Shown here piece by piece: positions 34,949 to 42,558 of a stretch of DNA of 64,000 nucleotides (positions are counted from its first letter, which is position 1; every line of letters starts with the position of its first letter). Below the pieces are notes generated by a model. The model was not told the origin of the DNA, did no database searches, and saw only the letters and a list, made by a program, of their open reading frames with translations. The position numbers were made by a program, and so were the translations under genes. Origin of the DNA: an uncultured bacterium. Its GTDB lineage: Bacteria > Verrucomicrobiota > Lentisphaeria > Victivallales > UBA1829. Location of the stretch: NCBI GenBank assembly GCA_902778895.1, contig CACYZF010000008.1:283739-347738 (forward strand), written 5' to 3'.

Positions 34949-34987
34949 GAAAAACGCCCGGGGGAAGCTGATGCTTTCCACGGGCGT
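34949..34987 (-). terminator. Terminator of trpB2
   Basis: On the minus strand ACGCCCG with GGAAAGC pairs with GCTTCCC and CGGGCGT around a TCA-type loop, followed by TTTTTCC. Confidence 0.88.
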
Positions 34988-35053
34988 TTCCGGTTGAAAC
35001 AGTCTGCATCGTGCCGTTGCGAAGCAAGGACAGCTGCAGCACTGCCTGCAGGA

Positions 35054-36421
35054 TCACAGTTCCGGCAGGGTGGCAAAACTTTTTTCGAGTTCGAGGTCGG
35101 TCGGGATGTAGTCGCTCATCTCGCCGTCGTTGAACTTCTGGTACGCGACCATATCGAAATAGCCGGTCCCGGTCAGGCCGAACACGATGGTCTTCGCCTC
35201 GCCGGTCTCGCAGCATTTCTCCGCCTCGTCAATGGCGGCGCGGATCGCATGGCTGCTCTCCGGCGCGGGCAGGATGCCTTCAGTGCACGCGAACGTCTTT
35301 GCAGCGGCGAACACGGAGGTCTGCTCCACGGAAACGGCTTCCATGAGGCCGTCGTCGTACAGCTGGGACAGGATCGAGCTCATGCCGTGGTAGCGCAGGC
35401 CGCCCGCGTGGTTGGCGGACGGGATGAAGCCGCAGCCGAGCGTATACATCTTCGCGAGCGGACAGATCCTGCCGGTATCGCAGAAATCGTATGCGAACTT
35501 GCCGCGCGTGAGACTCGGGCAGGACGCCGGTTCGACCGCGATGAAGCGGTAGTCGGCCTCGCCGCGGAGTTTTTCGCCCATGAACGGGGAGATCAGGCCG
35601 CCGAGGTTGGAGCCGCCGCCAGCACAGCCGATGATGATGTCCGGCTTGATGCCGTATTTGCGGAGCGCGGTCTGCGTTTCCAGTCCGATGACGCTCTGAT
35701 GGAGCAGGACCTGGGAGAGGACCGAGCCGAGCACGTAGCGGTAGCCTTCGTGCGTGACCGCCGCTTCCACGGCCTCGGAGATCGCGCAGCCGAGACTGCC
35801 CGTGGTGCCGGGGAAGAGCTTCAGGATATGGCGTCCGGCCTCGGTCGTGTCCGAGGGCGACGGCGTGACGTCCGCGCCGTAAGTGCGCATGACCTCGCGG
35901 CGGAACGGCTTCTGTTCGTAGGAGCACTTCACCATGTAAACGTGGCAGTCGAGGCCGAAGAACGCGCAGGCCATGGAAAGCGCGGTGCCCCACTGCCCTG
36001 CCCCGGTCTCGGTCGTGACGCCTTTCAGCCCCTGCTTCTTCGCGTAGTACGCCTGCGCGATGGCGGAGTTCAGCTTGTGGCTGCCGGACGTGTTGTTTCC
36101 CTCGAATTTATAGTAGATCTTCGCGGGCGTGTTCAGCGCCTTTTCCAGAAAGTACGCGCGCACCAGCGGCGACGGGCGGTACATCTTGTAGAAATCGAAC
36201 ACTTCATCCGGGATCGGGATCAGCGGCGTGGTGTCGTCGAGTTCCTGTTTCACGAGTTCATCGCAGAACACATGGCCGAGCTCTTCGGCGGTCACGGGCT
36301 GTTTCGTCGCCGGGTTCAGCAGCGGTGCCGGCTTGTTCTTCATGTCGGCCCGGACGTTGTACCACGCCTTCGGGAGTTCATCCTCGGTGAGATAGATTTT
36401 GTACGGGATTTCGTGTTCCAT
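35054..36421 (-). CDS. trpB2: Tryptophan synthase beta-like protein, TrpB2 subgroup
   Basis: PLP enzyme of 455 aa, expected to join indole and serine to tryptophan. PLP lysine Lys116 is in NNTSGSHKLNSA. The phosphate-binding GCAGGGSN, the GAGQWGTAL loop and SVEQTSVF-type C-terminal segments are present. The longer N-terminus (LTEDELPKAWYNV) and length above 440 mark the TrpB2 subgroup, which often occurs without trpA, as here. The ATG at 36421 is preceded by AGGAG. Expression is apparently controlled by the tryptophan attenuator directly upstream, which supports a real role in tryptophan supply. Confidence 0.95.
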   Translation of the reverse strand: MEHEIPYKIYLTEDELPKAWYNVRADMKNKPAPLLNPATKQPVTAEELGHVFCDELVKQELDDTTPLIPIPDEVFDFYKMYRPSPLVRAYFLEKALNTPAKIYYKFEGNNTSGSHKLNSAIAQAYYAKKQGLKGVTTETGAGQWGTALSMACAFFGLDCHVYMVKCSYEQKPFRREVMRTYGADVTPSPSDTTEAGRHILKLFPGTTGSLGCAISEAVEAAVTHEGYRYVLGSVLSQVLLHQSVIGLETQTALRKYGIKPDIIIGCAGGGSNLGGLISPFMGEKLRGEADYRFIAVEPASCPSLTRGKFAYDFCDTGRICPLAKMYTLGCGFIPSANHAGGLRYHGMSSILSQLYDDGLMEAVSVEQTSVFAAAKTFACTEGILPAPESSHAIRAAIDEAEKCCETGEAKTIVFGLTGTGYFDMVAYQKFNDGEMSDYIPTDLELEKSFATLPEL

Positions 36422-36474
36422 AGTTCTTGCTCCTGAATTTGACAGCCTCCTTGTTTTCCGGGCTGCCGCGGGTT

Positions 36475-36510
36475 AAAAAAGAAGCGGACCAAACATTCTG
36501 TTCGATCCGC
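36475..36510 (-). terminator. Terminator of the trp attenuator
   Basis: Arms GCGGATCGAACA and TGTTTGGTCCGC (minus strand, 36484-36510) form a 12-bp helix with two G-U pairs and a GAA loop, followed by TTCTTTTTT. It lies between the leader peptide and trpB2. Confidence 0.93.
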
Positions 36511-36567
36511 CTTGACCTCCGGTTGTGTTATGAAAAAAACGACGTAAAAGACCCGGTCCGGGCGGAT
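36505..36567 (-). promoter_or_regulatory. Antiterminator pairing of the trp attenuator
   Basis: On the minus strand ATCCGCC (36561-36567), just after the leader stop codon, is the exact complement of GGCGGAT (36505-36511), which includes the left arm of the terminator. A 2x2 internal loop and four more pairs (GACC 36555-36558 with GGTC 36514-36517) extend it. Forming this helix would prevent the terminator. Confidence 0.8.
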
Positions 36568-36621
36568 TCATCCCCGGCACCAGCGCCAATCGAAGAAGTT
36601 AATGTACGCGTTCTTTTTCAT
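36568..36621 (-). CDS. trpL: Tryptophan leader peptide
   Basis: 17-codon ORF, MKKNAYINFFDWRWCRG, with Trp codons at positions 12 and 14. Stalling there when charged tRNA-Trp is scarce would leave the ATCCGCC segment after the stop free to form the antiterminator. A ribosome reaching the stop would cover it and let the terminator form. No Shine-Dalgarno site is present: the predicted transcript starts only three bases before the ATG, so the peptide may be read from an almost leaderless RNA. Confidence 0.85.
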   Translation of the reverse strand: MKKNAYINFFDWRWCRG

Positions 36622-36630
36622 AATGCGAAT

Positions 36631-36659
36631 ACTATAACACCGTTTTTCGCGCTTGTCAA
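36631..36659 (-). promoter_or_regulatory. Promoter of the trp leader-trpB2 unit
   Basis: Perfect TTGACA (36654-36659), 17 bp, TATAGT (36631-36636) on the minus strand. With standard spacing the first transcribed base is at about 36624. Confidence 0.85.
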
Positions 36660-36702
36660 GCGTTTTTTCCGCAAAAAACTTTCGCGATACCCGAAAAAAC
36701 GG

Positions 36703-36730
36703 TTGACTTTTTCCTGCGGCATGATACATT
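36703..36730 (+). promoter_or_regulatory. Promoter of the dehydrogenase pair
   Basis: TTGACT (36703-36708), 16 bp, TACATT (36725-36730). It is divergent from the trp promoter. Confidence 0.65.
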
Positions 36731-36769
36731 GAAGAAACGAATCAACGAACATAAATCCGGAGTGCGACT

Positions 36770-37756
36770 ATGAAATTGTGCATGATCGGCATGAGGGGAC
36801 ATTCCTGCTATGTCTTCGAGAGCCTGAACGAAATACCCGGGATCGAGCTTGCCGCCGTCTCACCCGGATGCCCGGAGGATTCCCCCGCGCCCCTGCTCGA
36901 AAACGCCGCGAAATGCGGATTCGCTCCGCGCGTCGTCGACGACTGGCGCGAGATGCTGGACGCCGAAAAACCAGATATCGTATGCATCGACGGCAAGTAC
37001 GATCTGCATGCGGAGATGTGCGTGGAAGCCGCCCGCCGGAACATCCATATCTTCTGCGAAAAGCCGATCGCGCTCACGCTCGAATCCCTTGACAACATCG
37101 AAAACGCGCTTAAAACCAGCTCAGGCAAGCTCGTATCCATGGTCGGGCTCCGTTACGATCCAGCCATGTATCACGCGCACCGTCTCGTCGCCGGAGGCGC
37201 GATCGGCAAAGTCAAGCTCATCTACGCCCAGAAATCCTACCGGCTCGGCACGCGCCCCGACTTCTACAAAGACCGCGCGACCTACGGCGGGACGATCCCG
37301 TGGGTCGGCAGCCACGCGCTCGACTGGATCATGTGGTTCGCGGACAGCGGATTCGCCACCGTCGCCGCCACGCAGACCAGCGAGGACAATTTCGGCAACG
37401 GCTCCATGGAGATCGCCGCGCAGGCCATCTTCACGATGAAGTCCGGCGTGCTCGCCGAGGCCAGCATCGAATACCTCCGCCCCGCCGCCGCTCCGTCCCA
37501 CGGCGACGACCGCGTCCGCGTCGCCGGGACATCCGGCGTGATCGAGGTCCGCGACGGGCGTATCATCCTCATCGACGCCGCCGGACAGCGTACGATCGAA
37601 CCCGACGCGCCCGACCGGAAGATCTTCTCCGATTTTGTCTTCGGGCTGGAGGGCCGCCGGGACTGCCTTGTGGACACCCGGCAGTCGATCGACCTGACCC
37701 GCGCATGCCTGCTGACGCGCCAGGCCGCGGACGACGGCACGATCATCCGTTTCTGA
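36770..37756 (+). CDS. Gfo/Idh/MocA family oxidoreductase
   Basis: NAD(P)-dependent sugar or inositol dehydrogenase-like protein of 328 aa. It has an N-terminal Rossmann fold, but the dinucleotide loop reads GMRGHS instead of GxGxxG. The lysine signature FCEKPIALT lies near 105, and YGGTIPWVGSHALDWIMWF supplies the usual catalytic-side histidine. GGAG precedes the start. It is followed after 36 bp by a second member of the family. The substrate cannot be named. Confidence 0.88.
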   Translation: MKLCMIGMRGHSCYVFESLNEIPGIELAAVSPGCPEDSPAPLLENAAKCGFAPRVVDDWREMLDAEKPDIVCIDGKYDLHAEMCVEAARRNIHIFCEKPIALTLESLDNIENALKTSSGKLVSMVGLRYDPAMYHAHRLVAGGAIGKVKLIYAQKSYRLGTRPDFYKDRATYGGTIPWVGSHALDWIMWFADSGFATVAATQTSEDNFGNGSMEIAAQAIFTMKSGVLAEASIEYLRPAAAPSHGDDRVRVAGTSGVIEVRDGRIILIDAAGQRTIEPDAPDRKIFSDFVFGLEGRRDCLVDTRQSIDLTRACLLTRQAADDGTIIRF

Positions 37757-37792
37757 ACTCAAATCAACATAACGCATACAAGGAGCTTTCCC

Positions 37793-38941
37793 ATGTCCCT
37801 TCCGAAAGTCGCCGTCGTCGGCGTCCGCGGTTTCGCCAGCATGTATATCCGCCATTTCATCCGCCTGCAGGACGCGGGCAGGATTGACTGGGCCGCCGCA
37901 GTGGTCCGTTCCCCGGACAAAGCCCCGGAGGAAGTCGCCCTCCTCAAATCGCGCGGTATGCGCATCTTCCCGGACACGAAGTCCATGTACGACGCCATCC
38001 CCGGTCTCGCGCTCGTCGGACTTCCGGTCGGCATCGAATTCCACGAGCCCATGACATGCGAGGCGCTCGAGCACGGCGTGAACGTGCTGGTGGAGAAACC
38101 CGTCTCCACGACCACGGCGTCCGTCGACCGCATGATCGCCGCCGCGAACGCGCATCCCGACCTCTCCGTCACGGTCGGATTCCAGCACATGGCCGACCGC
38201 AACATCCGCCGCATCAAGGAGACGATCCTTTCCGGCAGGCTCGGGAAACTTCAGTCCATCCGGTTCCACGGATTCTGGCCGCGCGGCGACGCCTACTACG
38301 GACGCAACAACTGGGCAGGAAAGATCGCCTCGCCCGCCACCGGCGCGCTCATCCTCGACTCCCCCGCGAACAACGCCTTCGCGCACTACCTGAACATCGC
38401 GCTCTTCCTGGCGGCGGACAAGCTCGAAGCCACGGCGGAACCCGTCATCACGGCCGCCCGGCTCCTCCGCGCCAGACGCACCATCGAGACGTTCGACACC
38501 TGCGCGATCGACTTCAACGCGGGCAGCGTCCCCGTCTCGGCGTTCCTCACGCACACCTGCCTGGACACCACCGAGCCGCACATCGTGGTGCAGTGCACGG
38601 CAGGTCGCGCCGACTGGGAACTGAACGGCGACTGGTCGATGCACGACGCGGACGGCAGCGAAATCGCGGGCGGCACCGACACCGACTGCTACGGCACCAT
38701 GTTCAACGACGTGGTCGCGAAACTCGCCGACCGCTCGATCTTCACGTGCTCCCTCGCCATGGCGCGCAATCATGCCGCGCTCATCGAATCGCTCTACCGC
38801 GATTATCAGGTCGAGGAGATCCCCGAACGCCTCATCCACCGCCGGGAATCCGACGGCCAGCTGTACGTGGACGGGCTTCTCGACTACGGCAGGGAATGCT
38901 CCGCGCGCGGCGTCGCAAACGCCGGGCCGTTCCCCCGCTGA
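37793..38941 (+). CDS. Gfo/Idh/MocA family oxidoreductase, second copy
   Basis: 382 aa, only distantly related to its neighbour. The Rossmann fold has GVRGFAS in place of a classical GxGxxG. The motif VLVEKPVSTT lies near 103, and the C-terminal sandwich domain shows DSPANNAFAHYLNIAL in the position of the usual substrate-binding His. AAGGAG is eight bases upstream. It is co-transcribed with the preceding gene. The two may act on successive or related sugar derivatives; glycan genes lie next to them. Confidence 0.87.
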   Translation: MSLPKVAVVGVRGFASMYIRHFIRLQDAGRIDWAAAVVRSPDKAPEEVALLKSRGMRIFPDTKSMYDAIPGLALVGLPVGIEFHEPMTCEALEHGVNVLVEKPVSTTTASVDRMIAAANAHPDLSVTVGFQHMADRNIRRIKETILSGRLGKLQSIRFHGFWPRGDAYYGRNNWAGKIASPATGALILDSPANNAFAHYLNIALFLAADKLEATAEPVITAARLLRARRTIETFDTCAIDFNAGSVPVSAFLTHTCLDTTEPHIVVQCTAGRADWELNGDWSMHDADGSEIAGGTDTDCYGTMFNDVVAKLADRSIFTCSLAMARNHAALIESLYRDYQVEEIPERLIHRRESDGQLYVDGLLDYGRECSARGVANAGPFPR

Positions 38942-38981
38942 GGCAAAGTTCAGTATCCCCCCTGCCCCGTTTGAGGGCGTG

Positions 38982-39017
38982 AAAAAGCCGTGCACCGTTT
39001 TGACGCGATGCACGGCT
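38982..39017. terminator. Bidirectional terminator between dehydrogenase and GH43 genes
   Basis: Perfect 9-bp stem AGCCGTGCA/TGCACGGCT. The minus-strand side is followed by TTTTTC, which serves GH43-1; the plus side has TGATCTTCTTT. A nearly identical hairpin ends GH43-2 at 40422-40456. Confidence 0.8.
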
Positions 39018-39029
39018 TGATCTTCTTTC

Positions 39030-39176
39030 GTGCCGGAGCGAAGCTGAGAGCACTACTGCAGTCAAGGGCTTGCCCTTGTGCTCAAGCGAAGCTGAGAGCA
39101 CTACTGCAGTGGAGAGTTTGCTCTTGTGCTCAAGCGAAGCTGAGAGCACTACTGCAGTGGAGGGCTTGCCCTCCCC
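39030..39176 (+). repeat. Three tandem 48-bp REP-like units
   Basis: Units share GCGAAGCTGAGAGCACTACT followed by GCAGT, starting at 39038, 39086 and 39134. Each holds a GTGCTC/GAGCAC hairpin, the palindrome ACTGCAGT and a GGGCTTGCCC-type hairpin. The array runs right up to the GH43-1 stop codon. Confidence 0.85.
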
Positions 39177-40199
39177 TTACTTCAGGGGTTCCGTGATGGC
39201 TTCCTTGGTCTGCTTCACTTCCTTGATCGTGCCGTCTTCGTTGAAGAAGAGTTCGTCGACGCAGACGGAGCGGCGGAGGCTCTGGCCTCTCTGTCCGTCG
39301 CGGTCAAGCTTGCCGTTATGGTAGAAGAGATAGGTGTGTCCCTTGTAGTCGACCACGCCGGGGTGGATGGTGAAGCTGTTTTCGGCAGCGCCGGTCACCT
39401 GGCCGCGGAACGTCCACGGGCCGCGCGGATTTTCGGCGGTGGAGTAGTTGATGCACTCGCCGCCGCGTCCGCCGGAACCGGCGTAGATGTTGTAGTAGAT
39501 GCCGTTGCGCTTATAGAGCCACGGACCTTCGATGTAGCGCTGGAGCTTCAGGTCGGTGATCTCGCCGTCGATCTCGGTCATGTTGTCTTTCAGCTTCGCG
39601 ATGTAGGAATTCTGTCCCCACGCGAGCCAGGCGGTGCCGTCGTCGTCGATCAGCACGGTCGGGTCGATGTCGTTCCAGCCGCGGCCGGGGGTATCCTTGT
39701 CCTCAACGAGCGGCTTCGGATGCGGCACGAACGGGCCGACCGGGGTATCGCCGATGGCGACGCCGATGCACTGGCCGCCGGACGGAGTGTTATAGGTGAC
39801 GTACCAGTAGAACTTGTCGCCCTTCTGGATGCACTGTGCAGCCCAGGCGATGCCCTTCTTGCCGTTCGGGAAGTCTTCCGGGCGGAGCTTGACGCCGTGG
39901 CTGCGCCAGTGGACCATGTCGGTCGTGGAGTAGACGCGCCAGTCGGCGATGTTGTAGTTGCCGGGCAGACCGATGTTCTCGCCGTCCTTGTAGATGTCTT
40001 CGCCCGTGTAGACGTACAGACGGTCGCCGACCACCAGCGGGGCCGGGTCGCATGTCCATGCGTCCGTGAAGATCGGGTTTCCGCTTGGTTCCAGGTCGAC
40101 GCCTTCGTAGAGGACGTCCTTGGGGGAGGACTGGCAGGAGGTCGCCGCCAGTGCGAGAGCGGAGACCGCTCCGGCGAGGAGGAAAAATTTTGCTTTCAT
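39177..40199 (-). CDS. GH43 family glycoside hydrolase, lipoprotein
   Basis: 340 aa, five-bladed propeller enzyme, probably an alpha-L-arabinofuranosidase or beta-xylosidase/arabinanase. A lipoprotein signal ends at AATSC (Cys22). Catalytic residues by family alignment are Asp51 (TCDPAPL), Asp179 (WNDIDPTVL) and Glu224 (YIEGPWLY). The chosen start has AAAGGTG upstream; 38 codons upstream in frame have no ribosome site. It is a close paralogue of the next gene, but lacks the Gly-rich insertion between NIYAG and the INYSTAEN segment. Confidence 0.92.
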   Translation of the reverse strand: MKAKFFLLAGAVSALALAATSCQSSPKDVLYEGVDLEPSGNPIFTDAWTCDPAPLVVGDRLYVYTGEDIYKDGENIGLPGNYNIADWRVYSTTDMVHWRSHGVKLRPEDFPNGKKGIAWAAQCIQKGDKFYWYVTYNTPSGGQCIGVAIGDTPVGPFVPHPKPLVEDKDTPGRGWNDIDPTVLIDDDGTAWLAWGQNSYIAKLKDNMTEIDGEITDLKLQRYIEGPWLYKRNGIYYNIYAGSGGRGGECINYSTAENPRGPWTFRGQVTGAAENSFTIHPGVVDYKGHTYLFYHNGKLDRDGQRGQSLRRSVCVDELFFNEDGTIKEVKQTKEAITEPLK

Positions 40200-40284
40200 T
40201 GTTTCACCTTTGGTTATTGGGTAGTGAAGGTTAGGAAACATCGTTTTGAGGGGAATCCGACGCGGACCGGACTCCGTTTGTGAT

Positions 40285-40313
40285 AATGTAACGCGCCCGT
40301 TTGCGTTTTTCAA
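40285..40313 (-). promoter_or_regulatory. Promoter of GH43-1
   Basis: TTGAAA (40308-40313), 17 bp, TACATT (40285-40290) on the minus strand. Confidence 0.6.
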
Positions 40314-40421
40314 GCTTTTTTCGTTCAGGAATGCCGCGTTTTTCCGCAGAAAAGATATTTAGCGTGTTAATTAACGCGCAAAACTGTAACTTTGAGGCGG
40401 AACGGGAAACATCCGGGCAGC

Positions 40422-40456
40422 AAAAAGCCGTGCACCGTTTTAATGCGATGCACGGC
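40422..40456 (-). terminator. Terminator of GH43-2
   Basis: GCCGTGCA/TGCACGGC hairpin followed on the minus strand by TTTTTG. It has the same stem sequence as the terminator of GH43-1. Confidence 0.75.
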
Positions 40457-40457
40457 A

Positions 40458-40507
40458 GGGAGGACAAGTCCTCCTCTTCAGTAGTGCCGGGCTTTCGCTC
40501 CGGCACG
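40458..40507 (-). repeat. REP-like two-hairpin element
   Basis: On the minus strand GTGCCGG...CCGGCAC, then TACTGAAG and a GGAGGAC/GTCCTCC hairpin. It lies between the GH43-2 stop and its terminator, in the opposite orientation to the copies at 39030. Confidence 0.7.
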
Positions 40508-40517
40508 AGGATTCAAT

Positions 40518-42320
40518 TCATTTCAGGGGTTCCGTGATGCCGGCCTTGGTCTGCACCACTTCCTTGATCGTGCCGTCTTCGTTGAAGAAGAGCTCATCGA
40601 CGCAGACGGAACGGCGCAGGCTCTGTCCGGTCTGGCCGTCGCGGTCAAGTTTGCCGTTGTGGTAGAAGAGATAGGTGTGGCCCTTGAAATCGACCACGCC
40701 GGGGTGAATCGTGAAGCTGTTCTCGGCGGAGCCGGTCACCTGGCCGCGGAAGGTCCAGGGGCCGGTGATCTTTTCAGCCGTGGAATAGTTGATGGTCTCG
40801 CCGAAGCCACCGCCGCCACCGCCCGCGGGACGGTTGGGACGATTGCCGCCGGCAGGACGGTTGCCGCCTGCACCGGGGCCACCCGCGCCGGGTGCACCGG
40901 CAGGACGGTTGCCTCCCGCAGGAGCAGCACCGGCGCCAGCGCCGGGAGCACCGCCGCCGAAGCCGCCGAAACCGCCGAAACCGCCCATGCCACCGGCAGG
41001 AGCACCACCGGCACCGGGTCCGCCAGCGGGAGCGCCGCCGCCGAAGCGCCGCCGCCGAAACCGCCCATGCCGCCGCCGAAACCGCCCATGCCGCCGCCGA
41101 AACCGCCCATACCACCGGCAGGACGGTTGCCTCCCGCAGGAGCAGCACCGGCAGGAAGATTACCGGGAGCGCCGCCGGCAGCGGGAACGCCGCCAGCAGC
41201 CGCGCCGTTGGCACCACCGGCGGGAGCGCCGCCGCCGAAGCCGCCGAAACCGCCCATGCCACCGGCAGGAGCACCACCGGCACCAGGTCCACCGGCGGGA
41301 GCGCCGCCGCCGAAGCCGCCGAAACCGCCCATGCCACCGGCAGGAGCACCACCGGCACCGGGTCCGCCAGCGGGAGCGCCGCCGCCGAAGCCGCCGACCA
41401 CCGGCAGGAGCACCACCGGCAGGAGCGCCGCCGCCGAAGCCGCCGAAGCCGCCGAAACCGCCCATGCCACCAGCAGGAGCAGCACCGTTCGCACCGGCAG
41501 GACGATTCGGGCGATTGCCGCCCGCGCCCTGGCCGCCGGCAGGACGATTGCCGCCCGCGGGACGATTGCCGCCGCCGAAGCCGCCGCCGAAGCCGCCGCC
41601 GAAACCTGCGTAGATATTGTAATAAAGTCCTTTGCGCTTATAGAGCCACGGACCTTCGATATAGCTCTGGAGGCCGAGGTTGATGACCTCGCCGTCGATC
41701 TCGCACATGTTGTCTTTCAGCTTCGCGAGATAGGAGGTCTGGCCCCAGGCGAGCCAGGCGGTGCCGTCGTCGTCGATCAGCACGGTCGGGTCGATGTCGT
41801 TGCCGGAGGTCATATCGTCGGTGATGACCGGCTTTTCAACGGGCTTGAACGGGCCGACGGGGGAATCCGCGATGGCGACGCCGATGGAGTTGCCCTGGCC
41901 GTTCTTGTTGCCGTAGGTCACATACCAGTAGAACTTGTCGCCCTTCTGCACGACCTGTGCCGCCCATGCGACGCCCGCACGGCCGTTCGGGAACTGTTCC
42001 GGCTTCAGCAGGACACCGTGGCTGGTCCAGTGGACCATGTCGGTCGTGGAGTAGCAGCGCCACGCGGCAATGTTGTAGTTGCCGGGGAGGCCGTTCTGTT
42101 CGCCGTCCTTGTAGATGTCTTCGCCCGTGTAGACGAAGAGGCGGTCGCCGACCACCAGCGGAGCCGGGTCGCACGTCCAGGCGTCCGTGAAGATCGGGTT
42201 GCCGTTCGGAGTCAGGGCCGTGCCCGGATACTCTTTGGCATCGGCGGCCTGGGCCGCAACGCCCGCGAAGAGAGCAAAAGCCGCGATGGCTCCTGCGAGG
42301 AGGAAAGTTTTTCTGTTCAT
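40518..42320 (-). pseudogene. GH43 family glycoside hydrolase with Gly-rich insertion and two frame-changing indels
   Basis: Paralogue of the neighbouring GH43. The signal peptide (MNRKTFLLAGAIAAFALFAG) and catalytic landmarks TCDPAPL, NDIDPTVL and YIEGPWLY are in one frame, and the C-terminal part (INYSTAEK to ITEPLK) is in the same frame. Between NIYAG and INYSTAEK lie about 800 bp of Gly/Ala/Pro/Asn/Arg-rich repeats. Compared with repeat copies, 11 bases are missing near 41398 and 5 extra are present near 41046; together they restore frame, but in between the original frame reaches a stop at 41160-41162. As given, the gene does not encode a complete enzyme. This may be real slippage or an assembly error in a repeat. 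Confidence 0.75.
40806..41605 (-). repeat. Gly/Ala/Pro-rich coding repeats inside GH43-2
   Basis: Repeated GMGGFGGFGGGAPAGGPGAG and NRPAGG-type motifs encoded by near-identical DNA units. The same protein motif style occurs at the C-terminus of the MacA-like adaptor. Confidence 0.85.
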
Positions 42321-42404
42321 GTTCAACCTTTGGTTAAAAGATTTATGGGGTAAAAACGGTTGCATCTGCGCTCAATTCGCCTGAGAGATGGCAAATCTTC
42401 CCAT

Positions 42405-42433
42405 AATGTACCCCGGCGCGCGCGCATTGTCAA
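42405..42433 (-). promoter_or_regulatory. Promoter of GH43-2
   Basis: Perfect TTGACA (42428-42433), 17 bp, TACATT (42405-42410) on the minus strand. Confidence 0.75.
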
Positions 42434-42485
42434 GACACCTTTTCAGAGAAAAAACAAAAATATTATTCAATTCCGAAAGTAAGTC

Positions 42486-42520
42486 AAAAAAAGAGTCCCG
42501 GCCTCGGGAAACCGGAACTC
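42486..42520 (-). terminator. Terminator of the esterase gene
   Basis: GAGTTCCGG paired with CCGGGACTC across about 10 bases (one G-U), followed by seven T on the minus strand. Confidence 0.9.
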
Positions 42521-42558
42521 CGTGAAATGTCAGCCGTTTTTCGGCAAATCGTGAGCGC

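Noticed and set aside
39030..39176. CRISPR array
   Set aside because: The three 48-bp units are contiguous without unique spacers and contain internal hairpins; no cas genes are present.
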